DNA of 12,107 bases from Actinomycetota bacterium. Lineage in GTDB: Bacteria; Actinomycetota; Thermoleophilia; UBA2241. Made by a program: the position numbers and the translations under genes. The first letter of the stretch is position 1. Each line of letters begins with the position of its first letter. Location of the stretch: the NCBI GenBank assembly GCA_003164655.1, contig PLTW01000090.1:1-12107 (forward strand). The letters are read 5' to 3'. Below the pieces are notes generated by a model. It ran no database searches. It saw nothing but the letters and a program-made list of their open reading frames with translations, and was not told where the DNA came from. Below are positions 6,945-12,107 of the stretch, in pieces.

Positions 6945-6973
6945 TTGACCCCCTCGCGGAGGCCTGCTATCCT
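6945..6973 (+). promoter_or_regulatory. Proximal (P2) promoter of rpmG cluster
   Basis: TTGACC (6945-6950), 17-bp spacer, TATCCT (6968-6973), the best match to a housekeeping promoter in the window. Start expected near 6980, leaving a leader of about 22 nt before rpmG. Confidence 0.7.
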
Positions 6974-7001
6974 AACTTGCTTTCTGTGAAAGGGTGACAG
7001 C

Positions 7002-7151
7002 GTGCGCCAACTGGTGACTCTCGCTTGCCAGGATTGCAAGCGTCGCAACTACCATACCAACAAGAACAAGAAGAACGATCCCGACCGCATCGAGCTCAAA
7101 AAGTACTGTCGCTGGTGCGGGCGGCACACCGTCCATAAGGAAACTCGTTAG
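7002..7151 (+). CDS. rpmG: 50S ribosomal protein L33
   Basis: A 49-residue protein, too short for many gene callers. It has the two zinc-binding CxxC pairs of the C+ form of L33: CQDC at residues 9-12 and CRWC at 36-39, with the family's NYHTNKNKKNDPDRIELKKY core and HTVHKETR end. It sits near the exit site of the large ribosomal subunit. The GTG start has AAAGGG (6989-6994) 7 nt upstream. Retaining the four cysteines means this copy needs zinc; many actinobacteria carry a second, zinc-free copy elsewhere, which this window cannot show. First gene of the rpmG - tRNA-Trp - secE - nusG unit. Confidence 0.96.
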   Translation: MRQLVTLACQDCKRRNYHTNKNKKNDPDRIELKKYCRWCGRHTVHKETR

Positions 7152-7180
7152 GACCGGCGTCGGTCCGCTCGAACGAGCGG
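7151..7180 (+). repeat. Two tandem hairpins between rpmG and tRNA-Trp
   Basis: GGACCG (7151-7156) pairs with CGGTCC (7161-7166) across a GCGT loop. CCGCTC (7165-7170) pairs with GAGCGG (7175-7180) across GAAC. They share CC at 7165-7166, so only one can fully form at a time. No T tract follows. They may guide processing of the rpmG-tRNA transcript or stabilise the upstream end. Confidence 0.5.
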
Positions 7181-7199
7181 TACGGCGTCAGGCTTCCTT

Positions 7200-7275
7200 A
7201 GGGCTGTAGCTCAATTGGTAGAGCACCGGTCTCCAAAACCGGGGGTCGGGGGTTCGAGCCCCTCCAGCCCTGCCA
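7200..7275 (+). tRNA. tRNA-Trp (CCA anticodon)
   Basis: A complete 76-nt cloverleaf. Acceptor stem AGGGCTG (7200-7206) pairs with CAGCCCT (7265-7271), followed by discriminator G and an encoded CCA (7273-7275). The D arm is GCTC/GAGC. The anticodon stem CCGGT/ACCGG carries loop CTCCAAA with anticodon CCA at 7233-7235. The variable loop is GGGTC. The T stem GGGGG/CCCTC has one G-T pair and loop TTCGAGC. G73 is the tryptophan identity base in bacteria. It lies 48 nt after rpmG and 19 nt before secE, so it is probably cut from a transcript shared with both, an arrangement common next to secE. Confidence 0.97.
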
Positions 7276-7294
7276 GCCGAAACGGAGCATGGTC

Positions 7295-7645
7295 GTGGCG
7301 AAAGCCGTGAAGCACAATCAGACGGGGCCGGGCAAAAAGTCCGACTCCACGCCGACCGGCAAGCGCGACGCACGCTCAAGCAAAGGGGCGCCGGCCAAGC
7401 GCACCACCAAGGCCGGCCAGGCCAAACAGCGAGCCCAGACGCGCTCCGGCCAGAAACAGGGTTTCAGCATGGGCCGGTTCCTGCGCGACGTGCGCGTCGA
7501 GCTGTCGAAGGTCACCTGGCCGACCCGCAGCGAGCTGCTCGTATCGACCCTGGTGGTCCTCGTGGCGGTGGCTATAGCCGGCCTCTACACCGGGGTGCTC
7601 GACTGGGTCTTCGCCCACGTGTTGCAGTACATCCTGCCCAAGTAA
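7295..7645 (+). CDS. secE: Preprotein translocase subunit SecE
   Basis: A 116-residue SecE of the short, single-span type: conserved amphipathic stretch RFLRDVRVELSKVTWPTRSE (61-80) followed by one membrane segment (81-101). It clamps SecY in the SecYEG channel. Residues 1-58 form a long, basic, low-complexity extension rich in Lys, Gln, Thr and Ala, as often seen in actinobacterial SecE. An ATG at 7289 is in frame, but GGAG at 7284-7287 would be only 1 nt from it; the GTG at 7295 has 7-nt spacing and gives the usual MAKAVK start, so I choose it. Followed by nusG after 16 nt, the standard order. Confidence 0.95.
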   Translation: MAKAVKHNQTGPGKKSDSTPTGKRDARSSKGAPAKRTTKAGQAKQRAQTRSGQKQGFSMGRFLRDVRVELSKVTWPTRSELLVSTLVVLVAVAIAGLYTGVLDWVFAHVLQYILPK

Positions 7646-7661
7646 CAGAAACGGAGTCGGT

Positions 7662-8186
7662 GTGTTCCAGTGGTATGTGGTCAACACGTACTCGGGCCAC
7701 GAGAACAAGGTCAAGGAGAACCTCGAGCACCGTATCGTCTCGATGGCTCAGCAAGAGGCGATCGTGCGCGTCGTCGTGCCCACCGAACAGGTCGTCGAGA
7801 CCAAAGACGGCGAGAAGATCACGACCGAGAAGCGCGTGTTTCCCGGCTATGTGCTGGTGCAGATGGAGCTCACCGACGAGTCGTGGTCGGCCGTCAAGAA
7901 CACGCCCGGCGTGACCGGCTTCGTAGGCGCCGCCAACAAGCCGGTGGCGCTCTCGCGGGCCGAAGTCGACCGCATCCTGCACACCGCCTCCGTCGAACGT
8001 CCCAAGCAGAAAGCCGAGTTCTCGGTGGGCGAAGTCGTGCGCGTCACCTCGGGTCCGCTGTCCGACTTCTCGGGCGAGGTCTCCGAAGTCAACGCCGACC
8101 AGAACAAGCTCAAGGTGATGGTCTCGATCTTCGGCCGCGAAACGCCCGTCGAGCTGGGCTTCGAGCAGGTCAAGAAAACCGGCTGA
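7662..8186 (+). CDS. nusG: Transcription termination/antitermination factor NusG
   Basis: A 174-residue NusG. The NGN domain (about 1-110) shows WYVVNTYSGHE (4-14), VFPGYVLV (59-66) and the NTPGVTGFVG stretch (80-89) that contact RNA polymerase. The KOW domain (about 120-172) includes GEVVRVTSGPLSDFSGEV (123-140) and the FGRETPVELGFEQV end (157-170). It binds the polymerase clamp and, through KOW, either Rho or ribosomal protein S10. The GTG start has GGAG at 7653-7656, 5 nt upstream. Normal length, no insertion. Part of the rpmG-secE-nusG-rplK-rplA transcription unit. Confidence 0.97.
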   Translation: MFQWYVVNTYSGHENKVKENLEHRIVSMAQQEAIVRVVVPTEQVVETKDGEKITTEKRVFPGYVLVQMELTDESWSAVKNTPGVTGFVGAANKPVALSRAEVDRILHTASVERPKQKAEFSVGEVVRVTSGPLSDFSGEVSEVNADQNKLKVMVSIFGRETPVELGFEQVKKTG

Positions 8187-8218
8187 CAGCAGCGATTCCC
8201 TGACGAAGCGAGGATGAC

Positions 8219-8659
8219 GTGGCCAAGAAGGTCATGACAGTGATCAAGTTGCAGATTCCCGCGGGCGCCGCCAACCCGGCGCCTCCGGTCGGGCCCGCCC
8301 TGGGCCAGCACGGCGTCAACATCATGGAGTTCTGCAAGGCGTTCAACGCCCGTACGCAGGCTCAGAACGGGACGATCATCCCCGTCGAGATCTCGGTCTT
8401 CGAAGACCGCTCGTTCGCCTTCATCACCAAGACGCCGCCGGCCGCCGTGCTGCTGCGCGAAGCGGCCGGGGTCGACAAGGGCTCCGGCGAGCCCAACCGC
8501 ACCAAGGTCGCCAACGTATCGCGCGACAAGGTGCGCGAGATCGCCGAGCTCAAGATGCCCGACCTGAACGCCAACGACGTCGAGGCCGCGATGCGCATCA
8601 TCGAAGGCACCGCGCGCAGCATGGGCATCACGGTGGGGCAGACCAAAGACAGCGACTGA
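8219..8659 (+). CDS. rplK: 50S ribosomal protein L11
   Basis: A 146-residue L11, full length. It has the N-terminal proline-rich element (IPAGAANPAPPVGPALGQHG, 13-32) that thiostrepton-type drugs and release/elongation factors touch, and the C-terminal rRNA-binding domain ending ARSMGITVGQ (132-141). It binds the GTPase centre of 23S rRNA and is needed for RelA-type stringent signalling. The GTG start gives MAKKV and has GAGG (8210-8213) 5 nt upstream. An ATG just before (8213) is out of frame. It follows nusG after 32 nt. Confidence 0.97.
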   Translation: MAKKVMTVIKLQIPAGAANPAPPVGPALGQHGVNIMEFCKAFNARTQAQNGTIIPVEISVFEDRSFAFITKTPPAAVLLREAAGVDKGSGEPNRTKVANVSRDKVREIAELKMPDLNANDVEAAMRIIEGTARSMGITVGQTKDSD

Positions 8660-8669
8660 CAAGGCAGGA

Positions 8670-8717
8670 GCGGGCGCCGGCCGGCGCCCGCGGTGGGAGG
8701 CGGCCACCCTGGCCGCC
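8670..8717 (+). promoter_or_regulatory. Palindrome plus second hairpin in rplK-rplA gap (candidate L1 control site)
   Basis: 8670-8691 is a perfect 22-bp palindrome (GCGGGCGCCGG then its complement). GGCGGCCA (8699-8706) and TGGCCGCC (8710-8717) make a second perfect hairpin with a CCC loop, ending 14 nt before the rplA ribosome-binding site at about 8732. No T tract follows, so these are unlikely to terminate. L1 represses its own operon in other bacteria by binding a 23S-like hairpin, so an L1 site is possible, though I cannot match the L1 consensus with certainty. Confidence 0.5.
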
Positions 8718-8739
8718 GCCAGAACCACGAGGAGGAACC

Positions 8740-9444
8740 ATGGCTCACGGCCGCAAGTATCAGGCAGCCCGGGCGGCGATCGACGCCAACAGGGTGTACA
8801 GCCCGCTGGAAGCGATGCGTCTGCTCAAGGCGCTCGACACGGCCAAGTTCGACGAGACCGTCGAGGTCCACTTTCGCCTTGGCGTCGACGTGCGTCACGC
8901 CGACCAGATCGTACGTGGCACCACGATCCTGCCCCACGGCACCGGCCGCTCCATGCGGGTCGCCGTGTTCGCCGAGGGCGAGAAGGCCCGCGAGGCCAGC
9001 GAGGCCGGCGCCGACATCGTCGGCACCGACGACCTCGCCAAGCAGATCCAGGACGGCCACTTCGACTTCGACGTGGCCATCGCCACGCCCGACATGATGG
9101 GCACCGTCGGCAAGCTGGGCCGCATCCTCGGCCCGCGCGGCCTCATGCCCAACCCCAAGTCGGGCACCGTCACCTTCGACGTCGCCAAAGCGGTCTCCGA
9201 CGCCAAGGCCGGCAAGGTCGAGTATCGCACCGACCGCAGCGGCATCATCCACCTGAGCATCGGCAAGAAATCGTTCGACGAGACGCAGCTCGTCGAGAAC
9301 TACGGCGCCGTGCTCGACGAGATCCTGCGCGCCAAGCCGGCCGCCGCGAAGGGCCGCTACCTGCGCAGCGTCAACCTCACCTCGACCATGGGGCCGTCAA
9401 TCGAGCTTGACTCGTCGCGCACTCGCGACCTGCTCGAAGCCTAG
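8740..9444 (+). CDS. rplA: 50S ribosomal protein L1
   Basis: A 234-residue L1 with the two-domain layout. Domain I is formed by the ends (FDETVEVHFRLGVD at 37-50; GPSIELD at 218-224). Domain II is inserted (about 68-160) and includes GADIVGTDDLAKQI (90-103) and the L1 signature around DMMGTVGKLGRILGPRGLMP (118-137). L1 forms the mobile stalk at the E site and is a translational repressor of L11-L1 mRNA in many bacteria. Start ATG with GAGGAGG and 4-nt spacing, the strongest ribosome-binding site in the window. A long inverted repeat follows 6 nt after the stop. Confidence 0.97.
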   Translation: MAHGRKYQAARAAIDANRVYSPLEAMRLLKALDTAKFDETVEVHFRLGVDVRHADQIVRGTTILPHGTGRSMRVAVFAEGEKAREASEAGADIVGTDDLAKQIQDGHFDFDVAIATPDMMGTVGKLGRILGPRGLMPNPKSGTVTFDVAKAVSDAKAGKVEYRTDRSGIIHLSIGKKSFDETQLVENYGAVLDEILRAKPAAAKGRYLRSVNLTSTMGPSIELDSSRTRDLLEA

Positions 9445-9450
9445 CTCGCC

Positions 9451-9486
9451 CGGCGCCGCCGGCAGGCGCAGTTGCCGGCGGCGCCG
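9451..9486 (+). terminator. 14-bp inverted repeat after rplA, probable partial terminator
   Basis: 9451-9464 pairs perfectly with 9473-9486 across an 8-nt loop (9465-9472). It starts 6 nt after the rplA stop. The following bases (CGAACACC) are not T-rich, so it may protect the rplA mRNA 3' end or terminate weakly. Its 3' arm contains the -35 of the rplJ promoter. Confidence 0.55.
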
Positions 9487-9500
9487 CGAACACCTATACT
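9472..9500 (+). promoter_or_regulatory. rplJL promoter
   Basis: TTGCCG (9472-9477), 17-bp spacer, TATACT (9495-9500). Start expected near 9507, giving a leader of about 174 nt before rplJ. Confidence 0.7.
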
Positions 9501-9506
9501 GCGCAC

Positions 9507-9659
9507 TCGCGGCGCGTTTTTGGCGCTGCGGCCTAAGAAGGTCGGTGCTCCCCGGTGGGGAGCGTAAATGGGCCGGTGTGGCCCGCCCGCCCGAGGCGAG
9601 AAGCGCGGCAGACCAGCACGTCCGGAGTCCGCCCGTTCCCGTCCGGGAGCGGGTTTTTT
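9507..9659 (+). ncRNA. L10 leader (ribosomal protein autoregulatory leader)
   Basis: This transcribed, non-coding stretch before rplJ folds into nested hairpins: GCTCCCC (9547-9553) with GGGGAGC (9557-9563), then after GTAAAT, GGGCC (9570-9574) with GGCCC (9580-9584), and finally an intrinsic terminator (9632-9659). GTGCT at 9545-9549 can also pair with AGCAC at 9615-9619, giving an alternative fold. Position and layout fit the L10 leader family, in which the L10(L12) complex binds the leader RNA and favours termination. The exact binding site is my inference; I matched architecture, not a covariance model. Confidence 0.7.
9632..9659 (+). terminator. Intrinsic terminator (attenuator) before rplJ
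   Basis: CCCGTTCCC (9632-9640) pairs with GGGAGCGGG (9645-9653), with one T-G pair and a four-base loop, followed at once by six T (9654-9659). It is the only canonical hairpin-plus-T-tract terminator in the window. It sits 21 nt before the rplJ start, so it can only make sense as a conditional attenuator. Confidence 0.85.
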
Positions 9660-9680
9660 CGTCCGACAGCGAGGTCTCAC

Positions 9681-10211
9681 ATGCTGCGCAAAGACAAAGA
9701 GGCGGTGGTCGCGGAGGCGACGCGGCTGCTGGCCGCGACCGAGGCGCTGTACCTGAGCGACTACCGCGGCCTCACGGTCGCCGAGCTCACCGAGCTGCGC
9801 GCCAAGCTGCGCGACGGCGGCGCGACCCTCCACGTGCTCAAGAACACCCTCGCGCGCCGCGCTGCCGCCGACGCCGGCCGCGACCAGATCGCGCCGCTGC
9901 TCAGCGGACCCACGGCGGTGACCTTTTGCGGCGACGACCCGGTGGCGCCCGCCAAGGCGCTCGTCGACTTCATGCGCACCCATCCGCAACTCGTGGTGCG
10001 CGGCGGCCTGCTGCAGGGCGTGACGGTCGACCTCGACGGCGTGCGGGCGCTCTCGGCGCTGCCGCCGCGCGACGTGCTCCTCGCCCAGGTGGTCGGCACG
10101 ATGGCGGCTCCGCTGACCGGTCTGGTCACGGTGCTGCAAGGCACGATCTCGGGCTTTGCCCGGGCACTGCAGCAGATCGTCGAGCAAAAGACGGCGGCCG
10201 GCGAGGCCTGA
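9681..10211 (+). CDS. rplJ: 50S ribosomal protein L10
   Basis: A 176-residue L10. The N-terminal globular domain binds 23S rRNA next to L11 and shows YLSDYRGLTVAELTELR (24-40) and LHVLKNTLARRA (50-61). The C-terminal helix (about 133-172, LLAQVVGT..FARALQQIVEQK) carries the sites for L12 dimers. It is the base of the ribosomal stalk. ATG start with GAGG (9671-9674) 6 nt upstream. Longer in-frame readings from 9558 would run back through the leader and its terminator and are not credible. Likely controlled by the leader attenuator just upstream, and followed by rplL after 61 nt. Confidence 0.97.
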   Translation: MLRKDKEAVVAEATRLLAATEALYLSDYRGLTVAELTELRAKLRDGGATLHVLKNTLARRAAADAGRDQIAPLLSGPTAVTFCGDDPVAPAKALVDFMRTHPQLVVRGGLLQGVTVDLDGVRALSALPPRDVLLAQVVGTMAAPLTGLVTVLQGTISGFARALQQIVEQKTAAGEA

Positions 10212-10272
10212 CGGCCGCCCGTGCTCGCCACTCCATCCGAATCGACACGTTCCAACGACGAGGTGAACTGAC

Positions 10273-10662
10273 GTGGCAGACAAGACACTTACCAAAGACG
10301 AGCTCATCGAACAGATCAAGAAGATGAGCGTTCTCGACCTGGCCGAGCTGGTCCATGCCCTCGAAGACGAGTTCGGCGTGAGCGCGGCCGCTCCGGTCGC
10401 CGTGGCCGCCGGACCCGCCGCCGCCGCCGAAGCCGAAGCCGAAGAGGAGCAGACGAGCTTCGACGTCGTCCTGCAGTCCTACGGCGAGAAGAAGATCGAG
10501 GTCATCAAGGTCGTTCGCGCCCTTACCGGGCTCGGCCTCAAAGAGGCCAAGGCGGTCGTCGAAGAGGCCCCGAAGCCGGTCAAGGAAGGCGTCAACAAAG
10601 ACGAGGCCGAAGAGGCCAAGAAGCAGCTCGAGGCAGCCGGCGCCACCGTCGACGTCAAATAG
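10273..10662 (+). CDS. rplL: 50S ribosomal protein L7/L12
   Basis: A 129-residue stalk protein in three parts. The dimerising N-terminal helices (1-36) include LIEQIKKMSVLDLAELVHAL. A flexible Ala/Glu hinge spans about 38-62. The C-terminal domain (63-129) includes SFDVVLQSYGEKKIEVIKVVR and the factor-binding KEAKAVVEEAPKPVKEGV helix region. It recruits and activates elongation factors. The GTG start has GAGGTGA (10260-10266) 6 nt upstream, stronger than for rplJ, consistent with several L12 copies per L10. The 217-nt gap to rpoB contains a hairpin and a promoter. Confidence 0.97.
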   Translation: MADKTLTKDELIEQIKKMSVLDLAELVHALEDEFGVSAAAPVAVAAGPAAAAEAEAEEEQTSFDVVLQSYGEKKIEVIKVVRALTGLGLKEAKAVVEEAPKPVKEGVNKDEAEEAKKQLEAAGATVDVK

Positions 10663-10673
10663 ACACCCGCACG

Positions 10674-10685
10674 ACCCCGCGGGGT
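10674..10685 (+). repeat. 12-bp palindrome after rplL
   Basis: ACCCCGCGGGGT, starting 11 nt after the rplL stop. It could form a short 3'-end hairpin. No T tract. Confidence 0.35.
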
Positions 10686-10721
10686 GGCCTGCGCCGCCCT
10701 CGAAGCCCTGGCTTGGGGGGA

Positions 10722-10747
10722 GTGAGTCGTGGACGCCCACGACTCAC
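10722..10747 (+). promoter_or_regulatory. 11-bp perfect hairpin between rplL and rpoB (candidate processing or attenuation site)
   Basis: GTGAGTCGTGG (10722-10732) pairs exactly with CCACGACTCAC (10737-10747) around a four-base loop. GGGG just before and CCCC at 10750-10753 can add an outer stem. The next bases, TTGCCATG, are not a T tract. In E. coli the same gap holds an attenuator and an RNase III site. Similar use here is inference from position. Confidence 0.55.
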
Positions 10748-10753
10748 AACCCC

Positions 10754-10782
10754 TTGCCATGCTTCACATACTCGTGTACTCT
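10754..10782 (+). promoter_or_regulatory. rpoB promoter
   Basis: TTGCCA (10754-10759), 17-bp spacer, TACTCT (10777-10782). Start expected near 10789, leaving a leader of about 90 nt before rpoB. It begins right after the hairpin ending at 10753. Confidence 0.65.
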
Positions 10783-10879
10783 ATGCGGTCGTGCCGTCCG
10801 CCGCGATCAGCCGTAGCTCAGCCTCAGCCTCCCCGCGGCTTGCCGTCCGCTGCTTTAGCCTACCGAGAGGAGTCTCCAC

Positions 10880-12107
10880 TTGAACCAGCCGAAGTGTCCT
10901 CGCGCGCGCACGTCTTTTGCCAAGCTGGACCAGCCTCTGCCGGTTCCCAACCTCATCGACATCCAGAGGGCGTCGTGGAAGTGGTTCCTCGAGGAGGGTC
11001 TCAAAGAGACCATCCAGGACATCTCGCCCATCCGTGACTACTCCGAGAAGCTCCTCGTCGAGTTCGGCGAGTACCAGTTCGGCGAACCCTCAAAGCCGAT
11101 CGCGGAGTGCCGCAACAAAGACATGACCTTCTCGGCGCCGCTCACCATGGTCGTGCGCTTCGTCAACGAGGAGACCGGTGAGATCCGTGAGCAGCACGTC
11201 TTCATGGGCGACTTCCCCATGATGACCGAGCGCGGCACGTTCATCATCCACGGCACCGAACGGGTGGTCGTCACCCAGCTCGTGCGCTCGCCGGGGGCCT
11301 ACATCATGGAGCCCAAGCAGGCCGAGCGCGAGAAGCAGGTGCTGATCGCCAACCTCATGCCGCAACGCGGCTCGTGGCTCGAGCTCGAGATCGACAAAAA
11401 GGGCGCCGTCAACGTGCGCATCGACCGTAAGCGCAAGTTCCCGGTGAGCGTGCTGCTGCGCGCCATGGGCTGTGGCGGCAACGAAGACATCCTCAAGCTG
11501 TTCGACGATTCCGTCTATATCAAGAACACGCTCGACCGCGACTCCACGACCTCGCAAGAGGAGTCGCTCATCGAACTCTTCCGCAAGCAGCGCCCCGGCG
11601 AGCCGCCGACCCTGGACTCGGCCACCACCATGCTGCGCGGCCTGTTCTTCGACCCCAAGCGCTACGATCTCTCGCGCGTCGGTCGCCACAAGCTCAACTC
11701 GCGGTTGCACGGTCACGTGGCGCCCGAGGACCGGCCGGCAGGCGATGTGCGTGTCCTTACGACCATGGACATCGTCGAGCTCATCCGTCGCCTGATCGCC
11801 CTGCCGCCCAAGCTGGGCGTGCCCGACGACTCCAAAGACTACGCCGACGCCGCCATGAACCTCATCGGTTCGCGGCGCGAAGACATCGCCTCCGAGCTCG
11901 ACGAGTACGAGCATTTCGGCAACCGCCGCCTGCGCACCGTCGGCGAGCTCGTCCAGGACAGCTTCCGCATAGGCCTCACGCGCATGGAGCGGGTCATCAA
12001 GGAACGGCTCACCACCGAGGACCCCGACACCATCGTGCCCGCGACCCTGGTCAACATTCGGCCGGTGGTCGCCGCGCTCAAGGAGTTCTTCGGCTCGTCG
12101 CAGCTCT
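10880..12107 (+). CDS. rpoB: DNA-directed RNA polymerase beta subunit (5' part, runs off right edge)
   Basis: 409 codons are visible with no stop. The start is TTG at 10880, with GAGAGGAG (10865-10872) 7 nt upstream, giving NQPKCPRARTSFAKLDQPLP. Recognisable beta features follow: IDIQRASWKWFLEEGL, FMGDFPMMTERGTFIIHGTE, RVVVTQLVRSPGAY, then the beta-2 lobe. The end is FGNRRLRTVGELVQDSFRIG, RMERVIKERL and NIRPVVAALKEFFGSSQL. The last residues, SSQL, open the rifampicin-resistance cluster, so resistance positions themselves lie outside the window. Between TTMDIVELIRRLIALPP and FGNRR there are about 29 residues with an acidic stretch, somewhat more than the short link in many RpoB proteins. It forms the catalytic core with beta', expected next downstream. 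Confidence 0.97.
   Translation, partial: MNQPKCPRARTSFAKLDQPLPVPNLIDIQRASWKWFLEEGLKETIQDISPIRDYSEKLLVEFGEYQFGEPSKPIAECRNKDMTFSAPLTMVVRFVNEETGEIREQHVFMGDFPMMTERGTFIIHGTERVVVTQLVRSPGAYIMEPKQAEREKQVLIANLMPQRGSWLELEIDKKGAVNVRIDRKRKFPVSVLLRAMGCGGNEDILKLFDDSVYIKNTLDRDSTTSQEESLIELFRKQRPGEPPTLDSATTMLRGLFFDPKRYDLSRVGRHKLNSRLHGHVAPEDRPAGDVRVLTTMDIVELIRRLIALPPKLGVPDDSKDYADAAMNLIGSRREDIASELDEYEHFGNRRLRTVGELVQDSFRIGLTRMERVIKERLTTEDPDTIVPATLVNIRPVVAALKEFFGSSQL

Noticed and set aside
7002..7151. Zinc-independent (C-) L33 paralog
   Set aside because: Both CxxC pairs are present, so this is the zinc-binding form.
9501..9521. Hairpin plus five T (9517-9521) as a terminator in the rplJ leader
   Set aside because: The available stem is only 4 bp and the site is within about 15 nt of the predicted start; the real terminator is at 9632-9659.

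Overview
The window is a high-GC bacterial chromosome segment (roughly 70% GC by eye, GTG and TTG starts common). Its RpoB, L11, L1 and NusG sequences look actinobacterial. The RpoB N-terminal half (SPGAYIMEPK, ANLMPQRGSWLELEID, VVAALKEFFGSSQL) reminds me most of Thermoleophilia, but that placement is from memory and tentative. Most of the window is ordinary core genome; the less ordinary content is a small accessory-like left third and the regulatory DNA between the ribosomal genes.

Left third, minus strand (1-3982). A gene for a secreted CAP/SCP-domain protein is followed by a strong hairpin. Then comes a tightly packed three-gene run: an MrfA/YprA/Hrq1-type DEAH helicase with a C-terminal DUF1998 cysteine cluster, a GNAT acetyltransferase, and a Rossmann-fold TIGR00725/LOG-like protein that runs off the left edge. 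Stop and start codons overlap at both junctions (4 nt and 1 nt), so these three are probably one translationally coupled operon.

Middle (4178-6702). A divergent promoter starts a two-gene plus-strand unit: a membrane-anchored protein whose C-terminal domain looks like a degenerate LytM/M23 fold, and a protein of the MTA phosphorylase/purine nucleoside phosphorylase family with several active-site changes. They converge on a CPBP (CAAX-type) intramembrane protease gene on the minus strand.

Right half (6841-12107), plus strand. This is the conserved translation/transcription cluster rpmG - tRNA-Trp - secE - nusG - rplK - rplA - rplJ - rplL - rpoB, with rpoB cut by the right edge just before the rifampicin-binding region. 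Control elements are unusually readable: two tandem promoters before rpmG, hairpins between rpmG and the tRNA, a long palindrome between rplK and rplA, a promoter plus an L10-type leader ending in a textbook intrinsic terminator before rplJ, and a large hairpin plus a promoter before rpoB. Five predicted promoters in the window share the form TTGnnn-16/17 bp-TAYNCT. The cluster therefore seems divided into at least three transcription entry points (rpmG, rplJ, rpoB), with attenuation controlling L10/L12.

I see no IS element, prophage, CRISPR array, toxin-antitoxin pair or clear new defence system. The best leads are the altered nucleoside phosphorylase with its membrane-protein partner, the helicase-GNAT-LOG operon, and the structured intergenic regions.
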